From Reyranella aquatilis (GTDB lineage: Bacteria > Pseudomonadota > Alphaproteobacteria > Reyranellales > Reyranellaceae): DNA of 64,000 bases. Both the position numbers and the translations under genes were made by a program. Under the pieces are notes generated by a model that did no database searches, had not been told where the DNA came from, and was given only the letters and a program-made list of their open reading frames with translations. The stretch covers positions 372,001-436,000 of the forward strand of contig NZ_JAJISD010000002.1 in assembly GCF_020880995.1 (NCBI RefSeq), written 5' to 3'. This document shows, piece by piece, positions 8,496-17,235 of this stretch (position 1 is its first letter; each line of letters opens with the position of its first letter).

Positions 8496-8804
8496 TCAGA
8501 ACGGCAGGCGCGAGGCGTCGGCGCGCTCGACGTGGCGGTGCGTCAGTCCTGCAATCGCGGCTCCCCCGAGCGGTCCCACGATGGCGAGCGCGATGAAATG
8601 AACGCCGAGAAGCCACGGCTCGAACAGGCCAGGCATCATGTGGCCGACCGTCACGGTCGACACGAAGAACAGGACGGCGAAGCTCGCGCCCGCAAGCAGC
8701 CCGCCCAGCATCACGAGAAGAAGCGAGGCCGTCAGCGATCGTCCGATGAGATAGCTTGCCGCGAAGGCGGCCCCGGCGGCGACAAGCGCTGTAACAGTTT
8801 CCAT
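8496..8804 (-). CDS. Small four-helix membrane protein, function unknown
   Basis: 102 residues from the ATG at 8804, which has GGAGGGGG seven bases upstream; the longer open frame lacks such a signal. Four hydrophobic stretches are visible (about residues 5-20, 25-50, 58-78 and 80-95), with short loops and a polar tail THRHVERADASRLPF. I do not recognise the family. It is followed by a hairpin terminator, so it is probably monocistronic. It is divergent from an amidase gene. Confidence 0.65.
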   Translation of the reverse strand: METVTALVAAGAAFAASYLIGRSLTASLLLVMLGGLLAGASFAVLFFVSTVTVGHMMPGLFEPWLLGVHFIALAIVGPLGGAAIAGLTHRHVERADASRLPF

Positions 8805-8842
8805 CACGTACCCCCTCCAATACGCTCTCGACTTGGGAGAAA

Positions 8843-8877
8843 TCAGAGTCGACACTGCATCGTCATCCTCACTCTGA
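8843..8877. promoter_or_regulatory. Inverted repeat TCAGAGT-N21-ACTCTGA in a divergent intergenic region
   Basis: Perfect 7-base arms at 8843-8849 and 8871-8877 lie between the small membrane protein gene and the amidase gene. A further ACTCTG occurs just inside the amidase coding sequence near 8920. It could be an operator for a regulator encoded elsewhere. No adjacent regulator gene exists. Confidence 0.3.
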
Positions 8878-8913
8878 AACATCCAATGTTTGTCGAGAAC
8901 CGACCAATTGCGC

Positions 8914-10335
8914 ATGTCTGACTCTGCATTCGACTGGCTTTCCGCAGCGGAACTCTCAAAACTTTTTTCGCGACGTCAGGCTTCTCCGGTCGAACTCGTG
9001 AATGCGATGTTGAAGCGTGCATCGGCGCTGCAACCTCATCTGAACGCTTTCGTCCTGATCGATGCCGAAGGAGCCCTGAACGCGGCAAGGGCCGCGGAAT
9101 CACGCTGGCAGCAAGGAAGCCCCCTGTCGCCGTTCGACGGCATACCGACGACCATCAAGGACACCACCAACGTGAGGGGCTGGCCGACCCGTGTCGGCTC
9201 CTACTCGACGGACGAGACTCCGGCCATCGAGAACGCAGCCGTCGTCGACCGGTTCCTTGCGGGGGGCATGATTCTTCTGGGCAAGACGACCACGCCGGAA
9301 TTCGGCTGGAAGGCCCTGACCGATTCGCCGTTGCAGGGCACGACGCGCAATCCCTGGAACCTCGCCCATTCGCCGGGCGGCTCTTCGGGCGGCGCCTCGG
9401 CGCTCACGGCGGCCGGCGTCAACCCCTTCAACCATGGCAACGACGGCGGCGGGTCGATCCGCATACCCGCCGCGCACACCGGCCTCGTGGGCCTGAAGCC
9501 GTCCTACGGACGGATCCCGCAATCCCCCGCCGACGCACCCTTCGCCGATGTCATCAGCCAGGGCGTGCTGGCGCGCTCGGTGCTCGACACCGCGATGGCG
9601 CTCAACCTCACGGCCGGTCCCGATCCGCGTGACTGGCGGTCGCTGCCCGCCGAGGCGCGCGACTACACGGTGGGCCTCGACGCCGGCGTGCGCGGCTGGA
9701 AGATCGGTCTCAGCCTCGACCTCGGCCATGTGACGGCCGATCCGGAAGTACGCGACCTCATCGTCGCCGCCGCGAAACGCTTCGAGGATCTCGGCGCACA
9801 TGTCGAGGAAGTCGGTCCGATGTTCGAGCCGTTGCAGCAGCATTTCGAGCCGCTATGGATCGGCGGCTTCGCCACGCGCTTCCGCCAGATCCCGACCCAG
9901 CTCCACGACAAGCTCGACCCCGGCCTGCGCGCACTCGCGGAAAAGGGCCTGTCGATCACCCTCGCCGACTACGCCCGCGCCTACGAAGCCAAGAGCAAGC
10001 TCGCGCGCGACCTCGCGCTGTGGCATCGCAACTACGACCTGCTGCTGGCGCCCGTCACGCCGACCGCCGCTCCGCCGGTGGAGACGCTTTACAATTCCGA
10101 TGCGTTCCCGCGCTGGACCAAGGGTGCGCCATACACCCTTCCCTGCAATCTCACGGGCCAACCCGCCGCGTCGATGCCGGCGGGTCTCACTCAGGCGGGT
10201 CTGCCGGTCGGACTGCAGATCATCGGCCCGCCGCGCGCGGACGAGGTCGTGCTGCGTGCGATGCGCGCCCATGAAAGCGCGAGCGGATGGACCTGGCCGC
10301 AGCCGCGCGTGCTCGAGACGCTTCGGGGATTGTGA
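8914..10335 (+). CDS. Amidase (amidase signature family)
   Basis: 473-residue amidase signature enzyme that hydrolyses a carboxamide to acid and ammonia. The catalytic triad is visible: Lys82 in PTTIKDT, the cis-serine in GGSSGG (155-160) and the nucleophile Ser181 in NDGGGSIRIPA. The C-terminal part contains the usual LPVGLQIIGPP motif. A TTG at 8890 would add eight residues; the ATG at 8914 is preferred because homologues start MSDSAFDWLSA-like, although neither has a strong Shine-Dalgarno. No signal peptide, so probably cytoplasmic. Substrate not predictable. Confidence 0.9.
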   Translation: MSDSAFDWLSAAELSKLFSRRQASPVELVNAMLKRASALQPHLNAFVLIDAEGALNAARAAESRWQQGSPLSPFDGIPTTIKDTTNVRGWPTRVGSYSTDETPAIENAAVVDRFLAGGMILLGKTTTPEFGWKALTDSPLQGTTRNPWNLAHSPGGSSGGASALTAAGVNPFNHGNDGGGSIRIPAAHTGLVGLKPSYGRIPQSPADAPFADVISQGVLARSVLDTAMALNLTAGPDPRDWRSLPAEARDYTVGLDAGVRGWKIGLSLDLGHVTADPEVRDLIVAAAKRFEDLGAHVEEVGPMFEPLQQHFEPLWIGGFATRFRQIPTQLHDKLDPGLRALAEKGLSITLADYARAYEAKSKLARDLALWHRNYDLLLAPVTPTAAPPVETLYNSDAFPRWTKGAPYTLPCNLTGQPAASMPAGLTQAGLPVGLQIIGPPRADEVVLRAMRAHESASGWTWPQPRVLETLRGL

Positions 10336-10348
10336 GGGCGGCCGACCG

Positions 10349-10852
10349 TCAGGCCGCGGGAGAGACCTTGTCGCTCGTCGGACGCACGACGCGCAGCGCA
10401 ATCACCAGGACGCGATAACCGAGGAAGCCAGCGCAGAGCGCGCTGCCCGCGGCGATGTATCCCGGTTCGATCAGCGCCTCGCCCATCATCGCCGACGAGA
10501 AGTCGACGACGGAGAGCGCGACGAGGATGAGGGCGGCGACGAGGCCATCGACCGTCGCCGGCAGCGACACGAGGCCCGACTCCCGGTTCGACTGCACGCT
10601 CAGCATCCATCCGCGGATGCGCCCGATCACCGAGCCGACGGCAAAAGCCGCGACCCAGAGGATGTCGAACAGGAAGCTCGCCTCGAAGACGCCAGCGAGA
10701 AGCATCAGGGTCGCCAGCACCGCAAAACCGCCGGGCAGCGCGAGACGGCCCAATGTCGTGACGCCGCCGCGCGACTGCGCCGCCATCGTCCAGAGGCAGA
10801 GGGCGGCGAACAGAAGCGTGAGGCCGTTCGCCAGGCTGAGGGCCGAAACCAT
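10349..10852 (-). CDS. Membrane protein of unknown function
   Basis: 167-residue integral membrane protein from the ATG at 10852. At least four hydrophobic segments are visible (about residues 3-25, 35-60, 88-110 and 125-150). The C-terminal tail VVRPTSDKVSPAA is polar. I do not recognise the family. The frame stays open upstream, but the extension runs antisense into the next gene and carries no membrane-protein features. The start has no clear Shine-Dalgarno and might be a GTG a few codons upstream. The gene is convergent with the amidase, 13 bases apart. Confidence 0.6.
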   Translation of the reverse strand: MVSALSLANGLTLLFAALCLWTMAAQSRGGVTTLGRLALPGGFAVLATLMLLAGVFEASFLFDILWVAAFAVGSVIGRIRGWMLSVQSNRESGLVSLPATVDGLVAALILVALSVVDFSSAMMGEALIEPGYIAAGSALCAGFLGYRVLVIALRVVRPTSDKVSPAA

Positions 10853-11021
10853 GACCGAAGGAAACGACACGGCGCGCGGCGAGTAAAGCGCTGAGGCTGC
10901 ACAAGCACTGTCGGCAGGGGTGCTTTTCCGCCGCCGCGCACGAGAAGTTGAATGGGCCTCACAGGCTCTGAAAGTCAGGATGGAACTCGCGGCAACATAT
11001 GAAAATTGGGGAAAAATCGAC

Positions 11022-11702
11022 ATGAGACTCGGATCCGGATTCGCGGCCCTTGCCGCTTCGACGCTCCTGCTGGCTGGTTCAGTCACGTCGTCGCAGGCGC
11101 AGCAGACGCCGCCGCAATTTCCCAACATGACCTTTTTCATCACCAGCACCGGCGGCCCGCAGGGCGCCAATTTCGGCGGCCTCGAGGGCGCGGACCGGCA
11201 TTGCCAGGCGCTTGCCACCAAGGCCGGCGCCGGTGCCAAGACCTGGCGGGCCTATCTCAGCACCCAGGCCGTCGGCGGTGCGACCGCGGTCAACGCCCGG
11301 GATCGCATTGGCAAGGGACCGTGGGCGAATGCCAACGGCGTTCAGATCGCATCGAGCGTCGAGGACCTGCACTCGGACAACAACAAGCTGACCGCAGCCA
11401 CCAGCGTCGCCGAAACCGGCAGGCTGATCCCGAGCCGCCTGTACACGGTGAACCAGCACGACATCCTGACCGGCACACAGGCTGACGGCACCGCCTTTCC
11501 GCCGGACAAGGACATGACCTGCGGCAACTGGACGAAGAGCGGCGAGGGAAGCGCCATGGTCGGTCACACCGATCGCATGGGCCTGCGCGACGATGCCCCG
11601 TCCAAGTCGTGGAACACCTCCCATCCATCGCGCGGCTGCGACCTGCCCTCGCTGGTGGCGACGGGCGGTGCGGGCCTGCTCTACTGCTTCGCGGCGGACT
11701 GA
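11022..11702 (+). CDS. Secreted lectin-like protein
   Basis: 226 residues. A signal peptide is cleaved near SQAQQ. The mature part starts NMTFFITSTGGPQGANFGGL and continues with EGADRHCQALATKAGAGAKT, TWRAYLSTQ, and a C-terminal ASRGCD-like region ending GLLYCFAAD. This resembles exported proteins annotated as lectins with a C-type-lectin or endostatin-like fold. Cysteines at CQAL, TCGNW, GCDL and YCF could form two disulfides. The start is the ATG at 11022; the longer frame upstream shows no signal peptide. It probably acts in the periplasm or outside the cell. Ligand unknown. Confidence 0.7.
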   Translation: MRLGSGFAALAASTLLLAGSVTSSQAQQTPPQFPNMTFFITSTGGPQGANFGGLEGADRHCQALATKAGAGAKTWRAYLSTQAVGGATAVNARDRIGKGPWANANGVQIASSVEDLHSDNNKLTAATSVAETGRLIPSRLYTVNQHDILTGTQADGTAFPPDKDMTCGNWTKSGEGSAMVGHTDRMGLRDDAPSKSWNTSHPSRGCDLPSLVATGGAGLLYCFAAD

Positions 11703-11710
11703 GCCGAAAG

Positions 11711-11737
11711 GGCGGCGCCGGCACAGCCGGCGCCACC
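11711..11737. terminator. Hairpin between convergent genes
   Basis: GGCGCCGGC (11714-11722), loop ACA, GCCGGCGCC (11726-11734): a perfect 9-bp stem starting 12 bases after the lectin-like gene and just past the stop of the convergent tctC. On the minus strand it is followed by GCCCTTTC. It probably serves as a two-way terminator, although the T tract is weak. Confidence 0.55.
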
Positions 11738-11751
11738 GCTCCGATGCGGGA

Positions 11752-12726
11752 TCAGGCGTCGGGCTTGACGCCGGCGGTCGTGATGACCTTCTCCCACTTG
11801 TCGATCTCATTCTGAAGGAACTTGCCCGTATCGGCCGGCGTGGCGCCGACAGGGATGACAGCCTGTTCGGCGAGGCGCTTGCGCAGCGCTTCGTCCTTCA
11901 GGGCACGCCCCACTTCCGTCGACATCCTGTCCACGATGTCCTTCGGCGTACCCGCCGGCGCGAGGAACATCACCCAGGTCGAGGATTCGATCAGCGGTCC
12001 GCCGGACTCCACGATGGTCGGAACTTCCTCGACGCCCGGCACGCGATCCTTCGACAACATCGCCAGCGCGCGGATCTTGCCGGCCCGGACCTGGGCCATC
12101 ACGCCGATCGGTGCGTCGATCAGCATCTGGATGTTGCCCGAGGCCAGATCGGCCAGCGCAGGCGCCGTGCCCTTGTAGGGCACATGCACCATGTTGGTGC
12201 CCGTCACCTGCTTCATCAGCTCGCTGGTGAGATGCGCGGCGGCGCCGACACCGGAAGAGCCGAACGAGATCTTGCCTGGGTTCTTCCTGGCGTACTCGAT
12301 CAGTTCCCCGACGTTCTTCACGGGCAGATCGTTGGTGACCGTGATGATGAGCGGCGCGACGCCGACCAGCGAGACCGGCTCGAAGCCTTTCACCGGATCG
12401 AACTTCAGCTTGCCGGCATAGAGCGTCTTGTTGGCCGCGTGGGCCGCGATCACGGTCAGGAACGTGTAACCGTCGGGCGCGGCGTTGGCGACGATCTCGG
12501 CGCCGATCAGAGAGTTGGCGCCGGGCTTGTTGTCGACGACGAAGGTCTGCCCGACGTTCATCTTCTCTAGCGTGAGGCGCGTGGTGACGTCGGTCAGCCC
12601 GCCCGCCGTATAGGGCACGACCCAGCGGATCGGCTTGTTCGGCCAGGCCTGGGCACGCACGGCGCCCGGAATCAGGGCAGCCGCCGCCGTGGCCGCGAGC
12701 GCCGTGCGGCGATTGATCGTCTTCAT
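11752..12726 (-). CDS. Bug/TctC-type periplasmic receptor
   Basis: 324-residue receptor. The N-terminus MKTINRRTALAATAAAALIP has a twin-arginine-like NRRTAL start and is cleaved after VRAQ. Signatures: WVVPYTAGGLTDVTTRL, FVVDNKPGANSLIG, NAAPDGYTFLTV, ISFGSSGVGAAAHLTSELM and HVPYKGTAPALADLASGN. The SGN step and AGGLTD loop differ slightly from the other receptors in the window, suggesting another ligand. Downstream it converges with the lectin-like gene; upstream it is 25 bases from the SDR gene in the same orientation, so cotranscription is likely. Confidence 0.92.
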   Translation of the reverse strand: MKTINRRTALAATAAAALIPGAVRAQAWPNKPIRWVVPYTAGGLTDVTTRLTLEKMNVGQTFVVDNKPGANSLIGAEIVANAAPDGYTFLTVIAAHAANKTLYAGKLKFDPVKGFEPVSLVGVAPLIITVTNDLPVKNVGELIEYARKNPGKISFGSSGVGAAAHLTSELMKQVTGTNMVHVPYKGTAPALADLASGNIQMLIDAPIGVMAQVRAGKIRALAMLSKDRVPGVEEVPTIVESGGPLIESSTWVMFLAPAGTPKDIVDRMSTEVGRALKDEALRKRLAEQAVIPVGATPADTGKFLQNEIDKWEKVITTAGVKPDA

Positions 12727-12751
12727 GTGTTTTCCTTTTCCCTGTTTTGCT

Positions 12752-13651
12752 TCAGTCCAGATCGAGGCCGTTCATCCCGGCGTTCTTGCGCGCCTTCTTC
12801 GCGATCTCGCTGAGCACCTTGCCGGCCTGCACCGGATCCATGATCTGCTCGACCGTGGGGCCCTTATGCCAGCCCTCGGCGACGGCGAAAATGCCGTTTC
12901 CGGCCTGGAAGACGCGACCAGTGACCTCGCGGCTGTCCTCGCTCACCAGCCAGGTGGCGACGGGCGCGATCCACTTCGGATCGCGGCGCTTCTTGTCCTC
13001 GTCCGTGTATTCCCGCAGGTCCTCGGTCATGCGCGTGAAGGCCGACGGCGAGATCGAGTTCACCGTGATCCCGTAGCGGGCGAGTTCGCGCGCCGCGATG
13101 ATGGTGAAGGAGGCGATGCCGGCCTTGGCCGCACCGTAGTTGGTCTGGCCGATGTTACCGTAGATGCCCGAGACCGAGGTCGTCGTGATGATACGCGCAT
13201 CCACCGGGCCGCCCTTCAGCTTCGCCTGGTCGCGCCAGTAGGCGGCCGCGTGGCGAGCCGGCGCGAAGGTGCCCTTGAGATGCACCTTGATGACGGCGTC
13301 CCACTCGTCCTCGCTCATGTTGACGAGCATGCGGTCGCGCAGGATGCCGGCATTGAGGACGATGGCGTCGAGCTTGCCGAAGGCCTCGACCGCCTGGTCG
13401 ATCATCCGCTTGGCGCCGTTCCAGTCGGAAACGTCGTCGCCGTTGGCCACGGCCTCACCGCCCATCGCCTTGATCTCGTTCACGACCTGCTGGGCCGGTC
13501 CGACGTCGTTGCCCTTGCCGGCCCGGTCGCCGCCCAAATCGTTCACGACCACCTTGGCGCCGTGCTCGGCGAGCATCAGGCAATGTTCCCGGCCGACGCC
13601 GCGGGCGCCGCCCGTCACGATCGCAACCCGTCCCTCGCACAATCTCGCCAT
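12752..13651 (-). CDS. SDR family dehydrogenase, hydroxyacyl-CoA dehydrogenase-like
   Basis: 299-residue short-chain dehydrogenase. The nucleotide-binding motif TGGARGVG lies at residues 13-20, VVVNDLGG follows as in the multifunctional-enzyme type 2 (3-hydroxyacyl-CoA dehydrogenase) branch, then LNAGI and the catalytic YGAAK. Start: ATG at 13651 with GGGAGGCACC directly upstream; the very long open frame beyond it lies opposite other genes and is not coding. It likely oxidises a 3-hydroxyacyl-CoA or related alcohol with NAD(P). It leads a short unit with the downstream tctC receptor. Confidence 0.88.
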   Translation of the reverse strand: MARLCEGRVAIVTGGARGVGREHCLMLAEHGAKVVVNDLGGDRAGKGNDVGPAQQVVNEIKAMGGEAVANGDDVSDWNGAKRMIDQAVEAFGKLDAIVLNAGILRDRMLVNMSEDEWDAVIKVHLKGTFAPARHAAAYWRDQAKLKGGPVDARIITTTSVSGIYGNIGQTNYGAAKAGIASFTIIAARELARYGITVNSISPSAFTRMTEDLREYTDEDKKRRDPKWIAPVATWLVSEDSREVTGRVFQAGNGIFAVAEGWHKGPTVEQIMDPVQAGKVLSEIAKKARKNAGMNGLDLD

Positions 13652-13726
13652 TGGTGCCTCCCGTCTTTTGCGTGTCTGAAACCCGTCGTCCTGGGCTAGT
13701 CTAGCGGGGCTCACAGGAGGATCGCC

Positions 13727-14956
13727 ATGGACACGCTGCCGCTCGTCACCCCCGAACAGGTCGGGCTTTCCGCAGCGCGGCTCGACCGCGTGCGCACTTG
13801 GATGAACGGCTGGGTCGACAGCGGAAAGCTGGCCGGCATGGTGACCTGCGTCATGCGCCGGGGCGAACTGGCCTTCGCCGAGGTCGCGGGCAAGTCGGAC
13901 CTGGCCCGCAACAAGCCGATGCGCGCCGACACGATCTTCCGCATTTATTCGATGACCAAGCCGCTCACCTCGGTGGCCATCATGATGCTCTACGAAGAGG
14001 GCCGGTTTCAGCTCGACGACCCGATCTCGAGGTTCATCCCCGCCTTCGCCAATCCGCGCGTCATGGTGGGCGGCAGCCGCGGCAAGATCGAGACCGTGCC
14101 GGCCGAGCGAGAGATCAACTTCCGCGACCTGCTCACCCACACGTCGGGCCTGACCTACGGCTTCATGGAGAGCAATCCGGTCGATGCCGCCTATCGCGCC
14201 AAGCAGGACGGCGTAGACTTCCAGACCGCCGACACCAGCCTGAAGCAGGTCGTAGAGCGGCTGGCGCAACTGCCGCTGATCGCGCAGCCGGGCAAGGCCT
14301 GGAACTACTCGGTTTCTACCGACGTGCTGGGCTACCTCGTCGAGGTGATCTCCGGCCAGCCCTTCGAGAAGTATCTGAAGGAGAAGGTCATCGACCCGCT
14401 GGGCATGGTCGACACCGACTTCCACGTCCCGGCCGCCAAGCACGACCGCTTCGCCGCCAACTATGCCGCGGGCCCCGGCGGCCGGCTCGATCTGATCGAC
14501 GATCCGGGCAAGAGCCGCTACCTGGCGCCGCGCAAGGTGAACTCGGGCGGCGGCGGCCTCGTCTCGACGGCATCGGACTATCTCCGCTTCTGCAAGTTCA
14601 TGCTGAACAAGGGCGAGCTCGACGGCGTGCGCCTGCTCGGCCGCAAGACGGTCGAGCTGATGACCATGAACCACCTGAAGGGCGACATGGCCGACATGGG
14701 CACGCCGCGCTTCTCGGAATCGACCTACACCGGCATCGGCTTCGGGCTGGGCTTCTCCGTGATGATCGATCCGGCCAAGGCCTACATCGCCGGCACGCCG
14801 GGCGAGTATGCCTGGGGCGGCGCGGCCTCCACCGCCTTCTGGATCGATCCGGTCGAGGACATGGCCGTAGTGCTGCTGACGCAGCTCATGCCGTCGTCGA
14901 CCTATCCGATCCGCCGTGAGCTGCGCGTGCTTACCTACCAGGCGATCATCGACTGA
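13727..14956 (+). CDS. Serine hydrolase, class C beta-lactamase family
   Basis: 409-residue penicillin-binding-protein/beta-lactamase-fold esterase. The SxxK motif is S75-M-T-K78, the second-motif tyrosine lies in NYSVSTD, and a glycine-rich YAWGGAAS segment near the C-terminus takes the third-motif position. No signal peptide is seen, which argues for a cytoplasmic esterase (EstB-like) rather than an antibiotic-resistance enzyme. The RBS is AGGAGG, about eight bases upstream. It is the first gene of a plus-strand unit with a TauD dioxygenase (12-base gap) and an MFS transporter. Confidence 0.88.
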   Translation: MDTLPLVTPEQVGLSAARLDRVRTWMNGWVDSGKLAGMVTCVMRRGELAFAEVAGKSDLARNKPMRADTIFRIYSMTKPLTSVAIMMLYEEGRFQLDDPISRFIPAFANPRVMVGGSRGKIETVPAEREINFRDLLTHTSGLTYGFMESNPVDAAYRAKQDGVDFQTADTSLKQVVERLAQLPLIAQPGKAWNYSVSTDVLGYLVEVISGQPFEKYLKEKVIDPLGMVDTDFHVPAAKHDRFAANYAAGPGGRLDLIDDPGKSRYLAPRKVNSGGGGLVSTASDYLRFCKFMLNKGELDGVRLLGRKTVELMTMNHLKGDMADMGTPRFSESTYTGIGFGLGFSVMIDPAKAYIAGTPGEYAWGGAASTAFWIDPVEDMAVVLLTQLMPSSTYPIRRELRVLTYQAIID

Positions 14957-14968
14957 GGGGACAGGGCC

Positions 14969-15844
14969 ATGCGCAACACCGGCAGCATCGAAGTCCGCAA
15001 GCTCCATCCGCTGTTCGGTGCGGAGATCACCGGCATCGACATCACGCGCCCGCTCTCGGCGCGCGAGTTCGGGCCGATCCGCGCCGCGTTCGAGGAGCAT
15101 TCGGTGCTCCTCTTCCGCGACCAGCCGATGAACGACGATCAGCAGATCGCCTTCAGCGAGAATTTCGGGCCGCTGGAGACGACGCTCAGCGCCAATCCTG
15201 CCGCCGGCACCAAGTTCGCGCGCCAGTCCAATCTCGACATCATGACCGGCGAGCCGATCCCGCCGGACGACATGCGGATGATCTACCAGAAAGCCAACTA
15301 CTTCTGGCACTCCGACTCGTCCTTCAAGCGCATCCCCTCGCTCTGCTCGATCCTGACGGCGCGGATCTGCCCGCCCGAGGGCGGCAACACCGAGTTCCTG
15401 AACATGCGTGCGGCCTGGGACGCGCTGCCGCCGGCGCTGCAGGCGACGATCCATCCGCTGGTCGCCGAGCATGCGCTCGCCCATTCGCGCGACCGCGTGC
15501 AGAAGGGGATCCTGAGCGCCAAGTCGCTGGCGGAACTGCCGCCCGTGAAGCAGCGCATGTTCCGCGACAATCCCATCAATGGTCGCCGCGCGCTTTATAT
15601 CGGCGCCCATGCCGGCCGCATCCTCGACTGGCCCGAGCCGATGTCGAAGGCGATCCTTTGGGAGCTGGCGCAACGCGCCGAGCAGCCGGAGTTCATGATG
15701 TCCCATGCCTGGCGCGAGGGCGATGTGATCGTCTGGGACAATCGCGCCGTTCTCCATCGCGCCACATACTATGACGCGACTAAGCACAAGCGCCTGATGC
15801 AGCGCACGACCGTCGGCGGCGACGAACTGACGGTTCCCCAGTAA
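14969..15844 (+). CDS. TauD/TfdA family 2-oxoglutarate-dependent dioxygenase
   Basis: 291-residue non-heme iron dioxygenase. The iron ligands are His114 and Asp116 (FWHSDSSF) with distal His263 (VLHRATYY). Arg279 in KRLMQRTT probably binds 2-oxoglutarate. The LSANPAAG and ICPPEGGNTEF segments are typical of the TfdA branch, which hydroxylates aryloxyacids, taurine or similar acids. It lies 12 bases after the serine hydrolase and 2 bases before the MFS gene, so one operon is likely: ester hydrolysis, oxidative cleavage and transport of one compound family. Confidence 0.9.
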   Translation: MRNTGSIEVRKLHPLFGAEITGIDITRPLSAREFGPIRAAFEEHSVLLFRDQPMNDDQQIAFSENFGPLETTLSANPAAGTKFARQSNLDIMTGEPIPPDDMRMIYQKANYFWHSDSSFKRIPSLCSILTARICPPEGGNTEFLNMRAAWDALPPALQATIHPLVAEHALAHSRDRVQKGILSAKSLAELPPVKQRMFRDNPINGRRALYIGAHAGRILDWPEPMSKAILWELAQRAEQPEFMMSHAWREGDVIVWDNRAVLHRATYYDATKHKRLMQRTTVGGDELTVPQ

Positions 15845-15846
15845 GC

Positions 15847-17235
15847 ATGGCCGAGCCCGCTTCAGCCGGTCCGCTCCCCGACGGCATGCCGCCGGGGCCA
15901 CGGCGCCTCGCCGCCGTGGCGACCATCACCATCGGCCTGTCGATGGCGGTGCTCAGCAACTCGATGACCAATCTCGCCCTGCCCTACATCGCGAAGGATC
16001 TCGCGATCACGGCGGAGAGTTCGATCTGGATCGTCAATGCCTACCAGATCGCGCTGATGATCCTGCTGCTGCCGGTGGCGGCGCTGGGCGACATCGTGGG
16101 CTACCGCACTGTCTACCGCTGGGGGCTGGTGTTCTTCTCGCTGGCGTCTATCGGATGCGTGCTGGCGCCCTCTCTTTCATGGCTGATCACCGCCCGTACG
16201 CTGCAGGGACTGGGCGGTGCCGCCATCATGGCCATCCAGCCCGCCCTCGTGCGCTCGATCTATCCGCGCGCCGCGCTCGGCCGCGGCCTCGGCTTCAACA
16301 CGACGGTCGTGGCGACCTCGCTGGCCGCCGGCCCCAGCCTCGGCGCCGCTCTGCTCGCGATCACGAGCTGGCCGATCCTGTTCGCCGTCTATATCCCGCT
16401 CGGCCTGCTTTCCTTCTTCCTCGCGGGTCGCTTCCTGCCGGTGACGACCCATGCCAAGCGGCCGTTCGACGTGCCCTCGGCGGTGCTGTCGGGCGGCACG
16501 TTCGGCCTGCTGATCTTCGGCATCGACGGCGTCGGCCATGGCCATCCATTGCCCGTGATCGTGGCCGAACTGGTCGGCGCGGCCCTGTTCGGCACGCTCT
16601 TCGTCTGGCGCCAGCGCACCCTCGCCGACCCGATGATGCCGATCGACATGTTCGGCCGGCCGATCTTCTCGCTGTCGATCTCGGCCTCGACCTGCACCTT
16701 CACGGCTCAAGGGCTCGCCTTCGTGAGCCTCCCCTTCTTCTTTCACACCGTGCTCGGCCGGGATGCCACCGCGACCGGCCTGCTGCTGACGGCCTGGCCG
16801 CTGGCACTGGCGGGCGTGGCGCCGATCGCCGGCCGGCTGGCCGACCGCCACCATGCGGGTGCCCTGGGCACGATCGGCCTCACCTGCATGGCCTCGGGCC
16901 TGGTGCTGACGGCGTTGCTGCCACCGGATCCGTCGGCCTTCAACATCGTGTGGCGCCTCGTGCTCTGCGGCATGGGCTTCGGCATCTTCGCCTCTCCCAA
17001 TAACCGGCTGATGATGAACGCCGTGCCGCGCGACCGCAGCGGCAGCGCCGGCGGCATCATCGCGACCGCCCGGACGCTCGGCCAGACGATGGGGGCCGCG
17101 CTGGTCGCGCTGGTCTTCGGCCTGTTCGATTTCTCTGGCGGCGGAGCCGCCGATGCCGCGCGGGCCGCCCTCTGGCTGGCCGCCGGCTTCGCCCTCACCG
17201 CCCTGATCCTGAGCAGCCTGCGGCTACGCCACTGA
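15847..17235 (+). CDS. MFS transporter, DHA2-like
   Basis: 462-residue major facilitator with about 14 hydrophobic segments, as in the DHA2 drug:proton antiporter group. Recognisable parts are AVLSNSMTNLALPYIAKDL in helix 1, the loop-2/3 motif GDIVGYRTVYRWG, and the helix-4 RTLQGLGGAAIMA. It may export or import the substrate of the preceding dioxygenase. Its 3' end overlaps the convergent regulator gene by 12 bases. Confidence 0.9.
   Translation: MAEPASAGPLPDGMPPGPRRLAAVATITIGLSMAVLSNSMTNLALPYIAKDLAITAESSIWIVNAYQIALMILLLPVAALGDIVGYRTVYRWGLVFFSLASIGCVLAPSLSWLITARTLQGLGGAAIMAIQPALVRSIYPRAALGRGLGFNTTVVATSLAAGPSLGAALLAITSWPILFAVYIPLGLLSFFLAGRFLPVTTHAKRPFDVPSAVLSGGTFGLLIFGIDGVGHGHPLPVIVAELVGAALFGTLFVWRQRTLADPMMPIDMFGRPIFSLSISASTCTFTAQGLAFVSLPFFFHTVLGRDATATGLLLTAWPLALAGVAPIAGRLADRHHAGALGTIGLTCMASGLVLTALLPPDPSAFNIVWRLVLCGMGFGIFASPNNRLMMNAVPRDRSGSAGGIIATARTLGQTMGAALVALVFGLFDFSGGGAADAARAALWLAAGFALTALILSSLRLRH

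Noticed and set aside
12752..15901. A 1049-codon open frame on the minus strand
   Set aside because: Only its last 299 codons are a real SDR. The rest lies opposite the serine hydrolase and dioxygenase genes; Arg/Asp/Ala-rich shadow frames like this are common in GC-rich DNA.
13727..17235. Antibiotic-resistance cassette (beta-lactamase-like plus MFS efflux)
   Set aside because: The hydrolase has no signal peptide and is EstB-like, and the pair is joined by a TauD dioxygenase; a catabolic operon is the simpler reading.
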